From contig SPQJ01000005.1 of assembly GCA_004570425.1 (NCBI GenBank), forward strand, positions 62,001 through 126,000: a DNA stretch of 64,000 nt, in the 5' to 3' direction. Source of the DNA: Bacillus sp. AZ43. Its GTDB lineage: Bacteria > Actinomycetota > Actinomycetes > Mycobacteriales > Geodermatophilaceae. Under the pieces are notes generated by a model. The model saw nothing but the letters and a program-made list of their open reading frames with translations. It was not told the DNA's origin and did not search any database. The translations under genes and the position numbers were made by a program. This document shows positions 49,847 through 57,580 of this stretch, piece by piece. How positions within the stretch are numbered: the stretch's first letter is position 1; each line of letters begins with the position of its first letter.

Positions 49847-50300
49847 CCGCCGCCGCCTTCGGGACGGCGCGGACCTCGCGCGCTCCGCCCAGCTCGTGCC
49901 CGTCGTCGCAGACGAGCCCGAGGTGCACCGGCGCCCCGCAGTCGCGGTGCTCGAGGGCCAGCGGCGCGACGCCGTCGTCGGCCAGGTACTTGTCGCCCCA
50001 CTGCATGAGCGCCACGAGGGTCGGATAGAGGTCGGTCCCCTTCGTGGTCAGCCGGTACTCGTGGCGTTGCCGCTCGCCTTCGGCCTGGTACGGGACCCGC
50101 CGCAGGATGCCCTGCTCCACCAGCGTGCCCAGCCGGTCGGTCAGCACCGCCTTGGGAGCGCCCAGGATCCGCTGGAAGTCGGCGAACCGGCGGACGCCGA
50201 GGAACGCCTCCCGCAGCACCAGCAGGCTCCATTTCTCCCCGACCACGGCCAGGGTGCCCGCCACCGAGCAGCGGGACCGGTCCCACGAGGCGTCAGTCAC
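49833..50300 (-). CDS. HxlR-family transcriptional regulator
   Basis: A 155-residue winged-helix protein: CSVAGTLAVVGEKWSLLVLREAFLGVRRF, then GAPKAVLTDRLGTLVEQGILRRVPY, RHEYRLTTKGTDLYPTLVALMQWGDKYL. HxlR regulators repress genes for aldehyde or antibiotic stress. The start GTG 50300 is 6 bases behind a TAGACT -10 (leaderless), with a palindrome over the promoter. The C-terminus extends into a Cys-containing tail (HRDCGAPVHLGLVCDDGH), possibly sensing. Confidence 0.85.
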   Translation of the reverse strand: MTDASWDRSRCSVAGTLAVVGEKWSLLVLREAFLGVRRFADFQRILGAPKAVLTDRLGTLVEQGILRRVPYQAEGERQRHEYRLTTKGTDLYPTLVALMQWGDKYLADDGVAPLALEHRDCGAPVHLGLVCDDGHELGGAREVRAVPKAAAVSSR

Positions 50301-50306
50301 ATTCGG

Positions 50307-50326
50307 AGTCTAACCCAGGCTGGGTT
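50307..50326 (-). promoter_or_regulatory. Palindromic operator with leaderless -10 of the HxlR gene
   Basis: AACCCAG-G-CTGGGTT (50312-50326) is a 7-base perfect inverted repeat around one base. On the minus strand TAGACT (50312-50307) follows it and ends 6 bases before the GTG 50300. It also lies 40 bases upstream of the divergent GNAT gene, so it may control both. Confidence 0.5.
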
Positions 50327-50365
50327 CACTTGACGAACCTCGGACGGGGGAGCAGAGTTCATGGC

Positions 50366-50908
50366 ATGAACCCAGGTGTGGACATCGTGGTCGCCACCCG
50401 GCCGATCCGCCCCGACGACCGGGCCCGCTTCTGCCGGCTCTGGCCGCGCCTCTCGGCCGAGACGATCTACCGCCGCTTCCACGCCCCGGTGCACCGGCTC
50501 CCCGACGAGACCGTCCGCTACCTGGTGACCGTCGACCACGACCTGCGCGAGGCAGTCGTCGCGGAGCTGGGCGACGAGGTGATCGGCGTGGCCCGCTACG
50601 ACCGGCCCGCCGCCGACCCGTCGACCGCCGAGATCGCCGTGGTCGTCGAGGACGGCTGGCAGGGCGCCGGGGTGGGGCGCCAGCTGCTGGCGACCCTGAC
50701 GTCGCTCGCCGCCCGCCGCGGCGTCCGGACGCTCACCGCGACCGTCCAGCCGGACAACGCCCCGGCCCTCGGGCTCGTCCGCAGGCTGCTCCCCGGCTCG
50801 ACCGTCACGCCCGACGACGACGTGCTGACCGTGTCGAGCCCGCTGGACCCGCAGCCGGTATCCCCCACCCCGCGGCCGGCCTCATCCCTGGCGACCGCAG
50901 CCCGCTGA
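50366..50908 (+). CDS. GNAT-family N-acetyltransferase
   Basis: A 180-residue acetyltransferase of the RimI/YiaC type. The front reads IRPDDRARFCRLWPRLSAETIYRRFH; acetyl-CoA binding is VVVEDGWQGAGVGRQLLATL (about 100-120), followed by TLTATVQPDNAPALGLVRRL. The acceptor is unknown. Start ATG 50366 is chosen; the HxlR operator is upstream. A small basic protein gene follows after 21 bases. Confidence 0.85.
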   Translation: MNPGVDIVVATRPIRPDDRARFCRLWPRLSAETIYRRFHAPVHRLPDETVRYLVTVDHDLREAVVAELGDEVIGVARYDRPAADPSTAEIAVVVEDGWQGAGVGRQLLATLTSLAARRGVRTLTATVQPDNAPALGLVRRLLPGSTVTPDDDVLTVSSPLDPQPVSPTPRPASSLATAAR

Positions 50909-50929
50909 GAACAGAGAGAAGGAACCACC

Positions 50930-51073
50930 ATGTCCCGCCTGCACGACGCCATGAGCCGTCGCCGCGCCGCCCGCCGGCACCTCCGCGAGGAGCGAGCCCT
51001 CGCCCGCGCCCTGTCGGCGGCGCCGACCCTCGAGTCGGCCCACGAGATCGCGGCCATCTCCACCCGACGGTGA
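50930..51073 (+). CDS. Small basic protein, 47 residues, unknown
   Basis: ATG 50930 has AGAAGGAACC upstream and encodes 47 residues, Arg-rich and helical (MSRLHDAMSRRRAARRHLRE, then a Leu/Ala amphipathic tail), with no Cys and no membrane segment. It is followed by a strong terminator and is shorter than usual gene-finder cutoffs. It could be a nucleic-acid-binding or membrane-active small protein; unknown. Confidence 0.45.
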   Translation: MSRLHDAMSRRRAARRHLREERALARALSAAPTLESAHEIAAISTRR

Positions 51074-51084
51074 CCGCCGAGCGG

Positions 51085-51131
51085 GTGCGCTGACGGCCCC
51101 TTCCGGCCCCGGGAACGGGGCGTCAGCGCAC
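51085..51131 (+). terminator. Long hairpin after the GNAT-small-protein pair
   Basis: GTGCGCTGAC (51085-51094) pairs with GTCAGCGCAC (51122-51131) and, after a one-base bulge, GCCCC (51096-51100) with GGGGC (51117-51121): 15 base pairs, loop 16 with further TTCC/GGAA pairing. No U-run. Confidence 0.7.
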
Positions 51132-51149
51132 ACCGTCCGCCGTGGTGGC

Positions 51150-51710
51150 TCAGCGGCTGCAGGCGTAGAGGAACGCCGGCGGCACGTTGACCAGCGAGAT
51201 CCGGCGACGCACGGTCCCGAAGAGCCGGTGCAGCTCCCCCTGAATCAGCGGCGAGTACTGGATGACCAGCGCCACGCCGTCGGACGCCAGCGCTCCGGGC
51301 ATCGACTCGAGGATCCGGCGGCGCAGCGGCTGCTCCAAGGAGGTGAACGGCAGCGCGCAGACCAGGACGTCGGCCCGCGCCTCGCCCAGGTGCTCCCCGA
51401 GGTTCTCCGCCGAGTCGCAGACGACCTGCAGCCGCGGGTCGTCGAACCGCTCCTCCAGCAGCTTGGCCAGCCGCGGGTCGATCTCCAGCGCCACCAGCCG
51501 GGCCCCCGGCCCCATCCGGGCCAGGATCTCGGCGGTCTGCGAGCCGGTGCCGGCGCCGAGCTCCACGACGAGCGACGCGCCGGGGACGTCGGCCATGTCC
51601 AGCATGTCCCGCACCGCGAAGCGGGACGTCGGCAGGATCGCGCCCACCTGCCGGGGGTTGGTCACGAACGCCCTCAGGAAGCGGAGCCGATCGGCCAGTG
51701 CCTGGTTCAT
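51150..51710 (-). CDS. SAM-dependent methyltransferase, phospholipid N-methyltransferase-like
   Basis: A 186-residue methyltransferase. FLRAFVTNPRQVGAILPTSR at the start is typical of PmtA-like and rRNA-dimethylase-like enzymes that bind membranes; SAM motif I is VVELGAGTGSQTAEIL, followed by LVALEIDPRLAKLL and DVLVCALPFTSLEQPLR. It likely methylates a phospholipid head group; a different substrate cannot be excluded. ATG 51710 follows GGAAGGACCGC. Confidence 0.75.
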   Translation of the reverse strand: MNQALADRLRFLRAFVTNPRQVGAILPTSRFAVRDMLDMADVPGASLVVELGAGTGSQTAEILARMGPGARLVALEIDPRLAKLLEERFDDPRLQVVCDSAENLGEHLGEARADVLVCALPFTSLEQPLRRRILESMPGALASDGVALVIQYSPLIQGELHRLFGTVRRRISLVNVPPAFLYACSR

Positions 51711-51969
51711 GCGGTCCTTCCAATTCCCGGCGGGGCGGGGTCCACGCCCGGCTCTCCGGTGCACGATGGCACGGCCGCGAGGACCGCGCAGCCCCGGGTG
51801 CGGCGGAACAGCGTATGGTTCTCCGTGGTCGCTGTCGTGCCTCTGCTTCGTTCTCGAACGTCCGCAGTCGTCTTCTGCCTGACGTTCCTCTCGGTCCTGC
51901 CGGTGGTGCAGCGACCCGACTCCGGCAATCAGCCGGTCGCCGACACCCCCAGTACGGAATGAGAACAGC

Positions 51970-52173
51970 ATGGCTCAGGGCACTGTGAAGTGGTTCAACG
52001 CGGAGAAGGGCTTCGGGTTCATCGCCCAGGACGGCGGCGGCGCCGACGTCTTCTGCCACTACTCGGCGATCCTCTCGGACGGCTACAAGTCGCTCGACGA
52101 GGGCCAGGCCGTGGAGTTCGACGTCACGCAGGGCCAGAAGGGCCCGCAGGCGGAGAACGTCCGCGCCATCTGA
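51970..52173 (+). CDS. cspA: Cold-shock-domain RNA/DNA-binding protein
   Basis: A 67-residue CspA-family protein with RNP1 ([10 protein letters not shown]) and RNP2-like (DVFCHYSAI) motifs, [18 protein letters not shown] at the start. It is a single-stranded nucleic acid chaperone. The 259-base gap before it to the divergent methyltransferase suggests a long leader RNA, but I see no clear cold-shock element. A very strong terminator follows. Confidence 0.93.
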   Translation: MAQGTVKWFNAEKGFGFIAQDGGGADVFCHYSAILSDGYKSLDEGQAVEFDVTQGQKGPQAENVRAI

Positions 52174-52182
52174 TCCACCGGG

Positions 52183-52218
52183 ACGGGGGCCACGGCGCAG
52201 CTGCGCCGTGGCCCCCGT
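52183..52218 (+). terminator. 36-base perfect palindrome terminating the csp transcript
   Basis: ACGGGGGCCACGGCGCAG and its exact reverse complement meet at 52200/52201, 10 bases after the csp stop. In RNA this forms a 16-pair hairpin with a 4-base turn, followed by TCTGCTTT. It would work on both strands. Confidence 0.8.
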
Positions 52219-52231
52219 TCTGCTTTCCCGG

Positions 52232-53014
52232 TCAGCTCAGGGCCCGGGTGTCCTCCGGCAGCACGCCGCCCGCGACGAGCTCGGCGGTCGCGTCCTGCAG
52301 TGCCGTGAGCGCCACCCGCTGGGTGAACGGGCCGGTCGAGAGCCGCGCCACGCCCATCGCCGCCAGGTCCCGCGCGGGCGGGGTGTGCCGGGGCACCGCC
52401 ATGAGGCTCACCCGCCCGGGGCCGAGCCCGTCGACCAGCTGCGCAATCTCCTCCTGGGACACGACCCCCGGCACGAACACGGTCGTCGCACCCGCCTCCA
52501 GGAAGGCGCGCCCCCGCCGCACCGCCTCGGCCAGCAGCGGCGCGCGCTCGGCCGCCGCGTCGGCCGAGAGGACGGCGTCGGTGCGGGCGTTGAGCACGAA
52601 GTCGATCCCGGCGTCCCGGCCGGCCCGGACCACGGCCTCGACGGCGGCGACCGCGTCGTCCAGCGGCCGCATGGCGTCCTCGAGGTTGCCGCCCACGATG
52701 CCGGCGGCGACGACGCGCCGCGTGGTCTCCCCCGGGTCGCCGTACCCGGCCTCCATGTCCATGGTCACCGGCAGGTCGGTCGCGGCGGCGATCCGGCCGG
52801 CCATGTCGAGGTGCAGGTCCAGCGGGATGCGCTCGCCGTCCTCGTAGCCGAAGGACGCCGCGATCGCGTGGCTCGCGGTGGCCAGCGCCCGCACGCCCTC
52901 GGTGCCGGCGACCACCCGTGCGGACGCGACGTCCCAGACGTTGGCCAGGACGAGCAGCTCCGGGGCGGTGTGCAGGTCCAGGAGGGCACGGGCGCGGGCA
53001 GCACGATCACTCAT
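52232..53014 (-). CDS. Isocitrate lyase/PEP-mutase family protein
   Basis: A 260-residue TIM-barrel protein of the isocitrate lyase/phosphoenolpyruvate mutase superfamily: LLVLANVWDVASARVVAG, ITMDMEAGYGDP-like stretch (TMDMEAGYGDPGETTRRV), GNLEDAMRPL and FVLNARTDAVL, then late VPGVVSQEEIAQL. Substrate is not resolved; relatives include 2-methylisocitrate lyase and carboxyphosphonoenolpyruvate enzymes. ATG 53014 diverges from RNase J. Confidence 0.8.
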   Translation of the reverse strand: MSDRAARARALLDLHTAPELLVLANVWDVASARVVAGTEGVRALATASHAIAASFGYEDGERIPLDLHLDMAGRIAAATDLPVTMDMEAGYGDPGETTRRVVAAGIVGGNLEDAMRPLDDAVAAVEAVVRAGRDAGIDFVLNARTDAVLSADAAAERAPLLAEAVRRGRAFLEAGATTVFVPGVVSQEEIAQLVDGLGPGRVSLMAVPRHTPPARDLAAMGVARLSTGPFTQRVALTALQDATAELVAGGVLPEDTRALS

Positions 53015-53114
53015 GCCGCCGAACCTAGCGACCACGGGCCCGGGGCACCGGCGGTTCCCGGACGTCACCGGCCACCTGGCGGGACACCGACCTCACCGCC
53101 GTACCGTTCCGGGT

Positions 53115-54800
53115 ATGAGCCGCACGCACCCCGAACTGCGCACACCCCCGCCGCTGCCCGACGGCGGCCTGCGCGTGATCGCCCTGGGTGGCCTCGGCGA
53201 GATCGGGCGCAACATGACCGTCTTCGAGCACGCGGGCAAGCTGCTGATCGTCGACATCGGCGTCCTCTTCCCCGAGGAGCACCAGCCCGGTGTCGACGTC
53301 ATCCTGCCCGACTTCACCGCGATCCGGGACCGCCTGGACGACGTCGTGGCGATCGTGCTGACCCACGGCCACGAGGACCACATCGGGGGCGTGCCCTACC
53401 TGCTCCGCGAGCGGGCCGACATCCCGCTGGTCGGCTCGCGGCTCACGCTCGCCTTCATCGAGGCCAAGCTCAAGGAGCACCGGATCCGCCCGGTGACCGA
53501 GGTGGTGGCCGAGGGCGACCGGTTGGACTTCGGCCCGTTCGACCTCGAGTTCCTCGCGGTCAACCACTCGATCCCCGACGCGCTCGCCGTCGCCATCCGC
53601 ACCGAGGCCGGCCTGGCGCTGCACACGGGCGACTTCAAGATGGACCAGTTCCCCCTCGACCGGCGGATCACCGACCTCCGCGGCTTCGCCCGGCTCGGCG
53701 AGGAGGGCGTGGATTTGTTCCTGACCGACTCGACCAACGCCGAGGTGCCCGGCTTCACGATGTCGGAGGGCGAGCTCGTCCCGGCGATCGAGAAGGTCTT
53801 CCGCACGGCACCCCGGCGCGTGATCGTCTCCAGCTTCGCCAGCCACGTGCACCGCATCCAGCAGGTGCTCGACCAGGCCCACGCCCACGGCCGCAAGGTG
53901 GCCTTCGTGGGCCGCTCGATGGTCCGCAACATGGGCATCGCCCGCGAGCTCGGCTACCTGAACGTGCCCGACGGCCTGGTCGTCGACATGAAGGTGCTCG
54001 AGAAGCTGCCCGCCGACCAGGTCTGCCTGATCTGCACCGGCTCCCAGGGCGAGCCGATGGCGGCACTGGCCCGCATGGCCAACCGCGACCACGTCATCCG
54101 CATCACCGAGGGCGACACCGTGCTGATGGCCAGCTCGCTCGTTCCCGGCAACGAGAACGCGATCTACCGGGTCATCAACGAGCTGACCCGCTGGGGCGCG
54201 AACGTGGTGCACAAGGGCAACGCGAAGGTGCACGTGTCCGGCCACGCCAGCGCCGGCGAGCTCGTCTACTGCTACAACATCGTCAAACCGCGCAACGTCA
54301 TGCCGGTGCACGGCGAGTGGCGGCACCTCAAGGCCAACGGCGAGCTGGCGATCCGCACCGGCGTGCACCCGAAGGGCGTCGTCCTGGCCGAGGACGGGTT
54401 CGTCGTCGACCTGGTCGGGGGCAAGGTGCGGATCACCGGCAAGGTGTCCGCGGGCAACGTCTACGTGGACGGCGAGACGGTGGGCGGTGCCACCGAGGCG
54501 CACCTCAAGGACCGGCGCAACCTCGCCGAGGAGGGGCTCATCACCGTCGTCGCGATCGTGGACGCCGACACCGGCATGCTGGCCGAGCCGCCGGACTTCC
54601 TGGCCCGCGGCTTCGCCCACGACGAGACGACGTTCGACGCCGTGGTGCCGCTGATCGAGAAGGCGCTGGCCAAGGCCGCCGAGGAGGGTGTGGGCGGCGC
54701 GCCGCAGCTCGAGCAGTTGATCTCCCGGGCGGTCGCCAACTGGGCGCACCGCTCGGGCCGGCGCAGCCCGATGATCATCCCGATCGTCATCGACGCCTGA
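53115..54800 (+). CDS. rnj: Ribonuclease J
   Basis: A 561-residue metallo-beta-lactamase/beta-CASP ribonuclease, the usual length for actinobacterial RNase J. It shows LGGLGEIGRNMTVFEHAGKLLIVD, the zinc motif LTHGHEDHIGGVPYLL, HTGDFKMDQ, FLTDSTNAEVPG and the beta-CASP SSFASHVHRIQQVLDQA; then a C-terminal domain ending PMIIPIVIDA. It matures and degrades mRNA and rRNA in organisms with or without RNase E. ATG 53115 has a TACCGT hexamer at 7 bases and no ribosome site, so the start may be leaderless. Confidence 0.95.
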   Translation: MSRTHPELRTPPPLPDGGLRVIALGGLGEIGRNMTVFEHAGKLLIVDIGVLFPEEHQPGVDVILPDFTAIRDRLDDVVAIVLTHGHEDHIGGVPYLLRERADIPLVGSRLTLAFIEAKLKEHRIRPVTEVVAEGDRLDFGPFDLEFLAVNHSIPDALAVAIRTEAGLALHTGDFKMDQFPLDRRITDLRGFARLGEEGVDLFLTDSTNAEVPGFTMSEGELVPAIEKVFRTAPRRVIVSSFASHVHRIQQVLDQAHAHGRKVAFVGRSMVRNMGIARELGYLNVPDGLVVDMKVLEKLPADQVCLICTGSQGEPMAALARMANRDHVIRITEGDTVLMASSLVPGNENAIYRVINELTRWGANVVHKGNAKVHVSGHASAGELVYCYNIVKPRNVMPVHGEWRHLKANGELAIRTGVHPKGVVLAEDGFVVDLVGGKVRITGKVSAGNVYVDGETVGGATEAHLKDRRNLAEEGLITVVAIVDADTGMLAEPPDFLARGFAHDETTFDAVVPLIEKALAKAAEEGVGGAPQLEQLISRAVANWAHRSGRRSPMIIPIVIDA

Positions 54801-54874
54801 GCGGCGGACACTTGGCCTTCAGAGACATCGACGCGCTGCCGATGCTCCGGGTGACCTGAGTCCGAGGAGGAGCG

Positions 54875-55072
54875 ATGGACTACCTGCGCCGTCTGCAGAT
54901 GGAACGGCCCGTCCTGTTCTACGTCGTGCTGTTCGTCGGCATCATCGTCGCCTTCCAGCTGCTGCTGTTCGTGGCCGGGCTCATCCTCGGGCCGTTCGGT
55001 GTGCCGTCCTGGGCGCCGATCGTCGTCGTCATGGGCGTCCTGGTCCTCATCGCGCGCCGCCAGCAGCGCTAG
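54875..55072 (+). CDS. Small two-helix membrane protein, unknown
   Basis: A 65-residue protein with two membrane helices (LFYVVLFVGIIVAFQLLLFV and WAPIVVVMGVLVLIARR) joined by a short loop. ATG 54875 follows GAGGAG. It stands between RNase J and the Clp-N/HTH gene; no function visible. Confidence 0.6.
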   Translation: MDYLRRLQMERPVLFYVVLFVGIIVAFQLLLFVAGLILGPFGVPSWAPIVVVMGVLVLIARRQQR

Positions 55073-55083
55073 ACACGCGCAGC

Positions 55084-55127
55084 GTCAACCTAAGGTTGAC
55101 GCTCCGCGCCGTCAACCTTAGGTTGAC
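55084..55127 (+). promoter_or_regulatory. Twin palindromic operators holding the promoter of the Clp-N/HTH gene
   Basis: Two 17-base dyads, GTCAACCT-A-AGGTTGAC (55084-55100) and GTCAACCT-T-AGGTTGAC (55111-55127), centres 27 bases apart and reverse complements of each other. TTGACG (55096-55101) is a near-consensus -35 in the first copy; TTAGGT (55118-55123) is a -10 in the second, spacer 16, ending 7 bases before ATG 55131. The operators thus cover the whole leaderless promoter. Confidence 0.7.
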
Positions 55128-55130
55128 GAC

Positions 55131-55850
55131 ATGACCGAGCCCGCGCGCACGCCGCACCCCGTCCGCCTCGACGACCTGATCACCGCCATCGAGCGGAGCC
55201 ACAGCGACGCGCTCGACCAGCTCAGCGGCGCCGTGCTGGCCGCCGACCACCTCGGCGAGGTGGCCGACCACCTGATCGGCCACTTCGTCGACCGGGCCCG
55301 GCGCTCCGGCGCCTCCTGGTCCGACATCGGCCGCAGCATGGGCGTCTCCAAGCAGGCCGCCCAGAAGCGGTTCGTGCCGAAGGCGGAGTCCGACCTCGAC
55401 CCCGCCCAGGGGTTCAGCCGTTTCACCCCGCGCGCTCGTAACGTCGTCATGGCGGCGCAGGAGGAGGCACGGAAGGCCGGCAACCCGCTCATCTCCCCCG
55501 CCCACCTGGTGCTCGGCCTGCTGAGCGAGCCGGACGCCATCGCCGCGAAGGTCATCGACGCGCAGGGCGTGCCCGCCGAGACGATCCGGCGGACCGCCGC
55601 CGCCACCCTGCCCGCCGCCGCGGAGACCGTGCCCGACCTGATCCCGTTCGACGTCCAGGCGCAGAAGGCGCTCGAGCTGACCTTCCGACAGGCCCTGCGC
55701 CTCGGGCACGACTACGTCGGGACCGAGCACGTCCTGCTCGCCCTGCTGGAGGTCGAGGACGGGACGGGCGTCCTGGCCGGGCTCGGGGTCGACCGGGCCC
55801 GCGCGGAGGCCGACATCGCAGCCGCCCTCGCCGCGGTCGCCGGCCGCTGA
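55131..55850 (+). CDS. HTH-Clp N-terminal-domain protein, candidate autoregulator
   Basis: A 239-residue protein. Residues about 45-85 form an HTH-like unit (DRARRSGASWSDIGRSMGVSKQAAQKRF in pattern; key helix SKQAAQKRF), and about 95-235 form two Clp N-repeat units (FTPRARNVVMAAQEEARK, LISPAHLVLGLL, then LRLGHDYVGTEHVLLALLE). It has no ATPase domain, so it is not a Clp chaperone; it may be an adaptor or a regulator that senses Clp substrates. The HTH and the dyads just before the ATG suggest it binds its own promoter. Confidence 0.8.
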   Translation: MTEPARTPHPVRLDDLITAIERSHSDALDQLSGAVLAADHLGEVADHLIGHFVDRARRSGASWSDIGRSMGVSKQAAQKRFVPKAESDLDPAQGFSRFTPRARNVVMAAQEEARKAGNPLISPAHLVLGLLSEPDAIAAKVIDAQGVPAETIRRTAAATLPAAAETVPDLIPFDVQAQKALELTFRQALRLGHDYVGTEHVLLALLEVEDGTGVLAGLGVDRARAEADIAAALAAVAGR

Positions 55851-55908
55851 CGCCGCGGTCGGTCCCCGCCTGCCGGGGGCCGGCGGCGGCGTCCGGGAGG
55901 ATGACCGC

Positions 55909-57576
55909 GTGCATGCCGAGACGCTCCTGCTCCTCGTCCTCGGCGGGGTCGCCGTCCTCGTCGCGGTCCGCTGGCTGGCCGGGCGGACCGGGCTGCCCGC
56001 GGCGGCGCTCCTGACGCTGATCGGCGTCCTGTACGCGTTCCTGCCCGGGCCGAACATCACGCTGGACCCCGAGCTGGTCCTCACCCTCGTGCTGCCCCCG
56101 CTGCTCTACAGCGCGGCGCTCGACTCCTCCCTGACCGCGATCCGCCGCAACCTGCGCACCGTCGTCAGCCTCTCGGTCCTGCTCGTCGCGGCGACGGCGC
56201 TGGTGATCGGCATCGGCTTCGAGCTGTTCGTCACCGGCGCCACCCTCGCCGCCGGCATCGCGCTCGGTGCCGCGGTGGCGCCGCCCGACCCGGTGGCGGC
56301 CCTGGCGGTCGGCCGCCGGGCCGGCCTGCCGCCCCGGCTCATCACGCTCATCCAGGGCGAGGGCCTGCTCAACGACGCCACGGCGCTCACCATCCTCGGC
56401 GTCGCCATCGCGGCGGCCCAGGGCGACGGTTTCTCCACGCCCGCCGCGTTCGGCCAGTTCGTCCTGGCCGCGGCCGGCGGGGTGGCGGCCGGTGTCGCCG
56501 TCGCCTACGCCGTCCGCCCGCTGCGCCGGCTGCGCAGCGACCCGCTGTCGTCGAACGCGATCTCGCTGGCCACCCCGTTCGTGGCCTACCTCCTGGGCGA
56601 GGCGGTGCACGTCTCCGGCGTGCTGGCCGTCGTCGTCGCGGGTCTGATCATCGGGCACAACAACCCGAGCTGGGCGTCGGGCGCCAGCCGGCTGCAGACC
56701 AACGCCGTCTGGCGCCTGGTCGACTTCCTGCTCGAGGGCTTCGTCTTCCTGCTGATCGGCCAGCAGCTGCCGTCGGTCATCGACGGCCTCGGTGCCTACG
56801 ACACCTCCACCATCGTGATCGCGGTGTCCATCACCCTCGGCGGGGTGCTGCTGCTGCGGCCCCTGTGGCTGTGGCTGACCGAGCACCTGCCGCAGGCGCT
56901 GCACACCCGGCTGACCGACCAGGACCTCGACGGCGACGGCGAGCCCGACGTCGACGGCAGGCACCACACCGGCCGGCTCTCGGGGCGCGAGATCGTGGTC
57001 CTGAGCTGGGCGGGCACCCGCGGCGTCATCAGCCTTGCGGCGATCTTCGCCCTGCCCCTGGTCACCGACAGCGGCGACCCCTTCCCTGACCGCGAGCTGC
57101 TGCTGTTCTGCGCCTTCGTCGCGGTCCTCGTCACCCTCGTCGGGCAGGGGCTGACCTTCGCGCCGCTCGTCCGCGCGCTCGGGCTCCGCGCCGACGAGGC
57201 GGACCAGGCCCGGCTGCGCAACCTCGCCCGCGTGGCGTCGGTCGAGGCCGCCCTGGCCCGGTTGGCCGAGATGGAGGCCGAGGAGCACGACGACGTCGAC
57301 GACCGCGCGATGGCCGGGCTCCGCGCCCAGCTCACCGGTCGCCTGCAGCGGTACCGCCACCGGCTCGACGTGCTCGGCACCGCCGAGGCCGGCGAGATCC
57401 CGGCGTCCCCGGAGTACGAGGCGGCGCTCCGGCTGCGGCGGACGGTCATCGACGCCCAGCGGCACGAGCTCCTGCGCTGGCGCGACGTCGGGCGGCTGCC
57501 CGACGAGGGCCTGCGCGCGCTCGAGCGCGAGCTCGACCACGAGGAGGGCCTGCTGCCCTCGCGCAGCGCGCCCTGA
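55909..57576 (+). CDS. CPA1-type Na+/H+ antiporter
   Basis: A 555-residue antiporter with about 12 membrane helices. Diagnostic are VLPPLLYSAALDSSLTAIRRN, the GAAVAPPDPVAALAVGRRAG active-site segment (paired Asp equivalents), GEGLLNDATALTILG and SWAGTRGVISLAAIFALPL, followed by a cytosolic helical tail of about 120 residues. It exchanges Na+ or K+ for protons. GTG 55909 has GGGAGG 8 bases upstream. Ends 4 bases before the convergent dioxygenase gene. Confidence 0.88.
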   Translation: MHAETLLLLVLGGVAVLVAVRWLAGRTGLPAAALLTLIGVLYAFLPGPNITLDPELVLTLVLPPLLYSAALDSSLTAIRRNLRTVVSLSVLLVAATALVIGIGFELFVTGATLAAGIALGAAVAPPDPVAALAVGRRAGLPPRLITLIQGEGLLNDATALTILGVAIAAAQGDGFSTPAAFGQFVLAAAGGVAAGVAVAYAVRPLRRLRSDPLSSNAISLATPFVAYLLGEAVHVSGVLAVVVAGLIIGHNNPSWASGASRLQTNAVWRLVDFLLEGFVFLLIGQQLPSVIDGLGAYDTSTIVIAVSITLGGVLLLRPLWLWLTEHLPQALHTRLTDQDLDGDGEPDVDGRHHTGRLSGREIVVLSWAGTRGVISLAAIFALPLVTDSGDPFPDRELLLFCAFVAVLVTLVGQGLTFAPLVRALGLRADEADQARLRNLARVASVEAALARLAEMEAEEHDDVDDRAMAGLRAQLTGRLQRYRHRLDVLGTAEAGEIPASPEYEAALRLRRTVIDAQRHELLRWRDVGRLPDEGLRALERELDHEEGLLPSRSAP

Positions 57577-57580
57577 GCGG

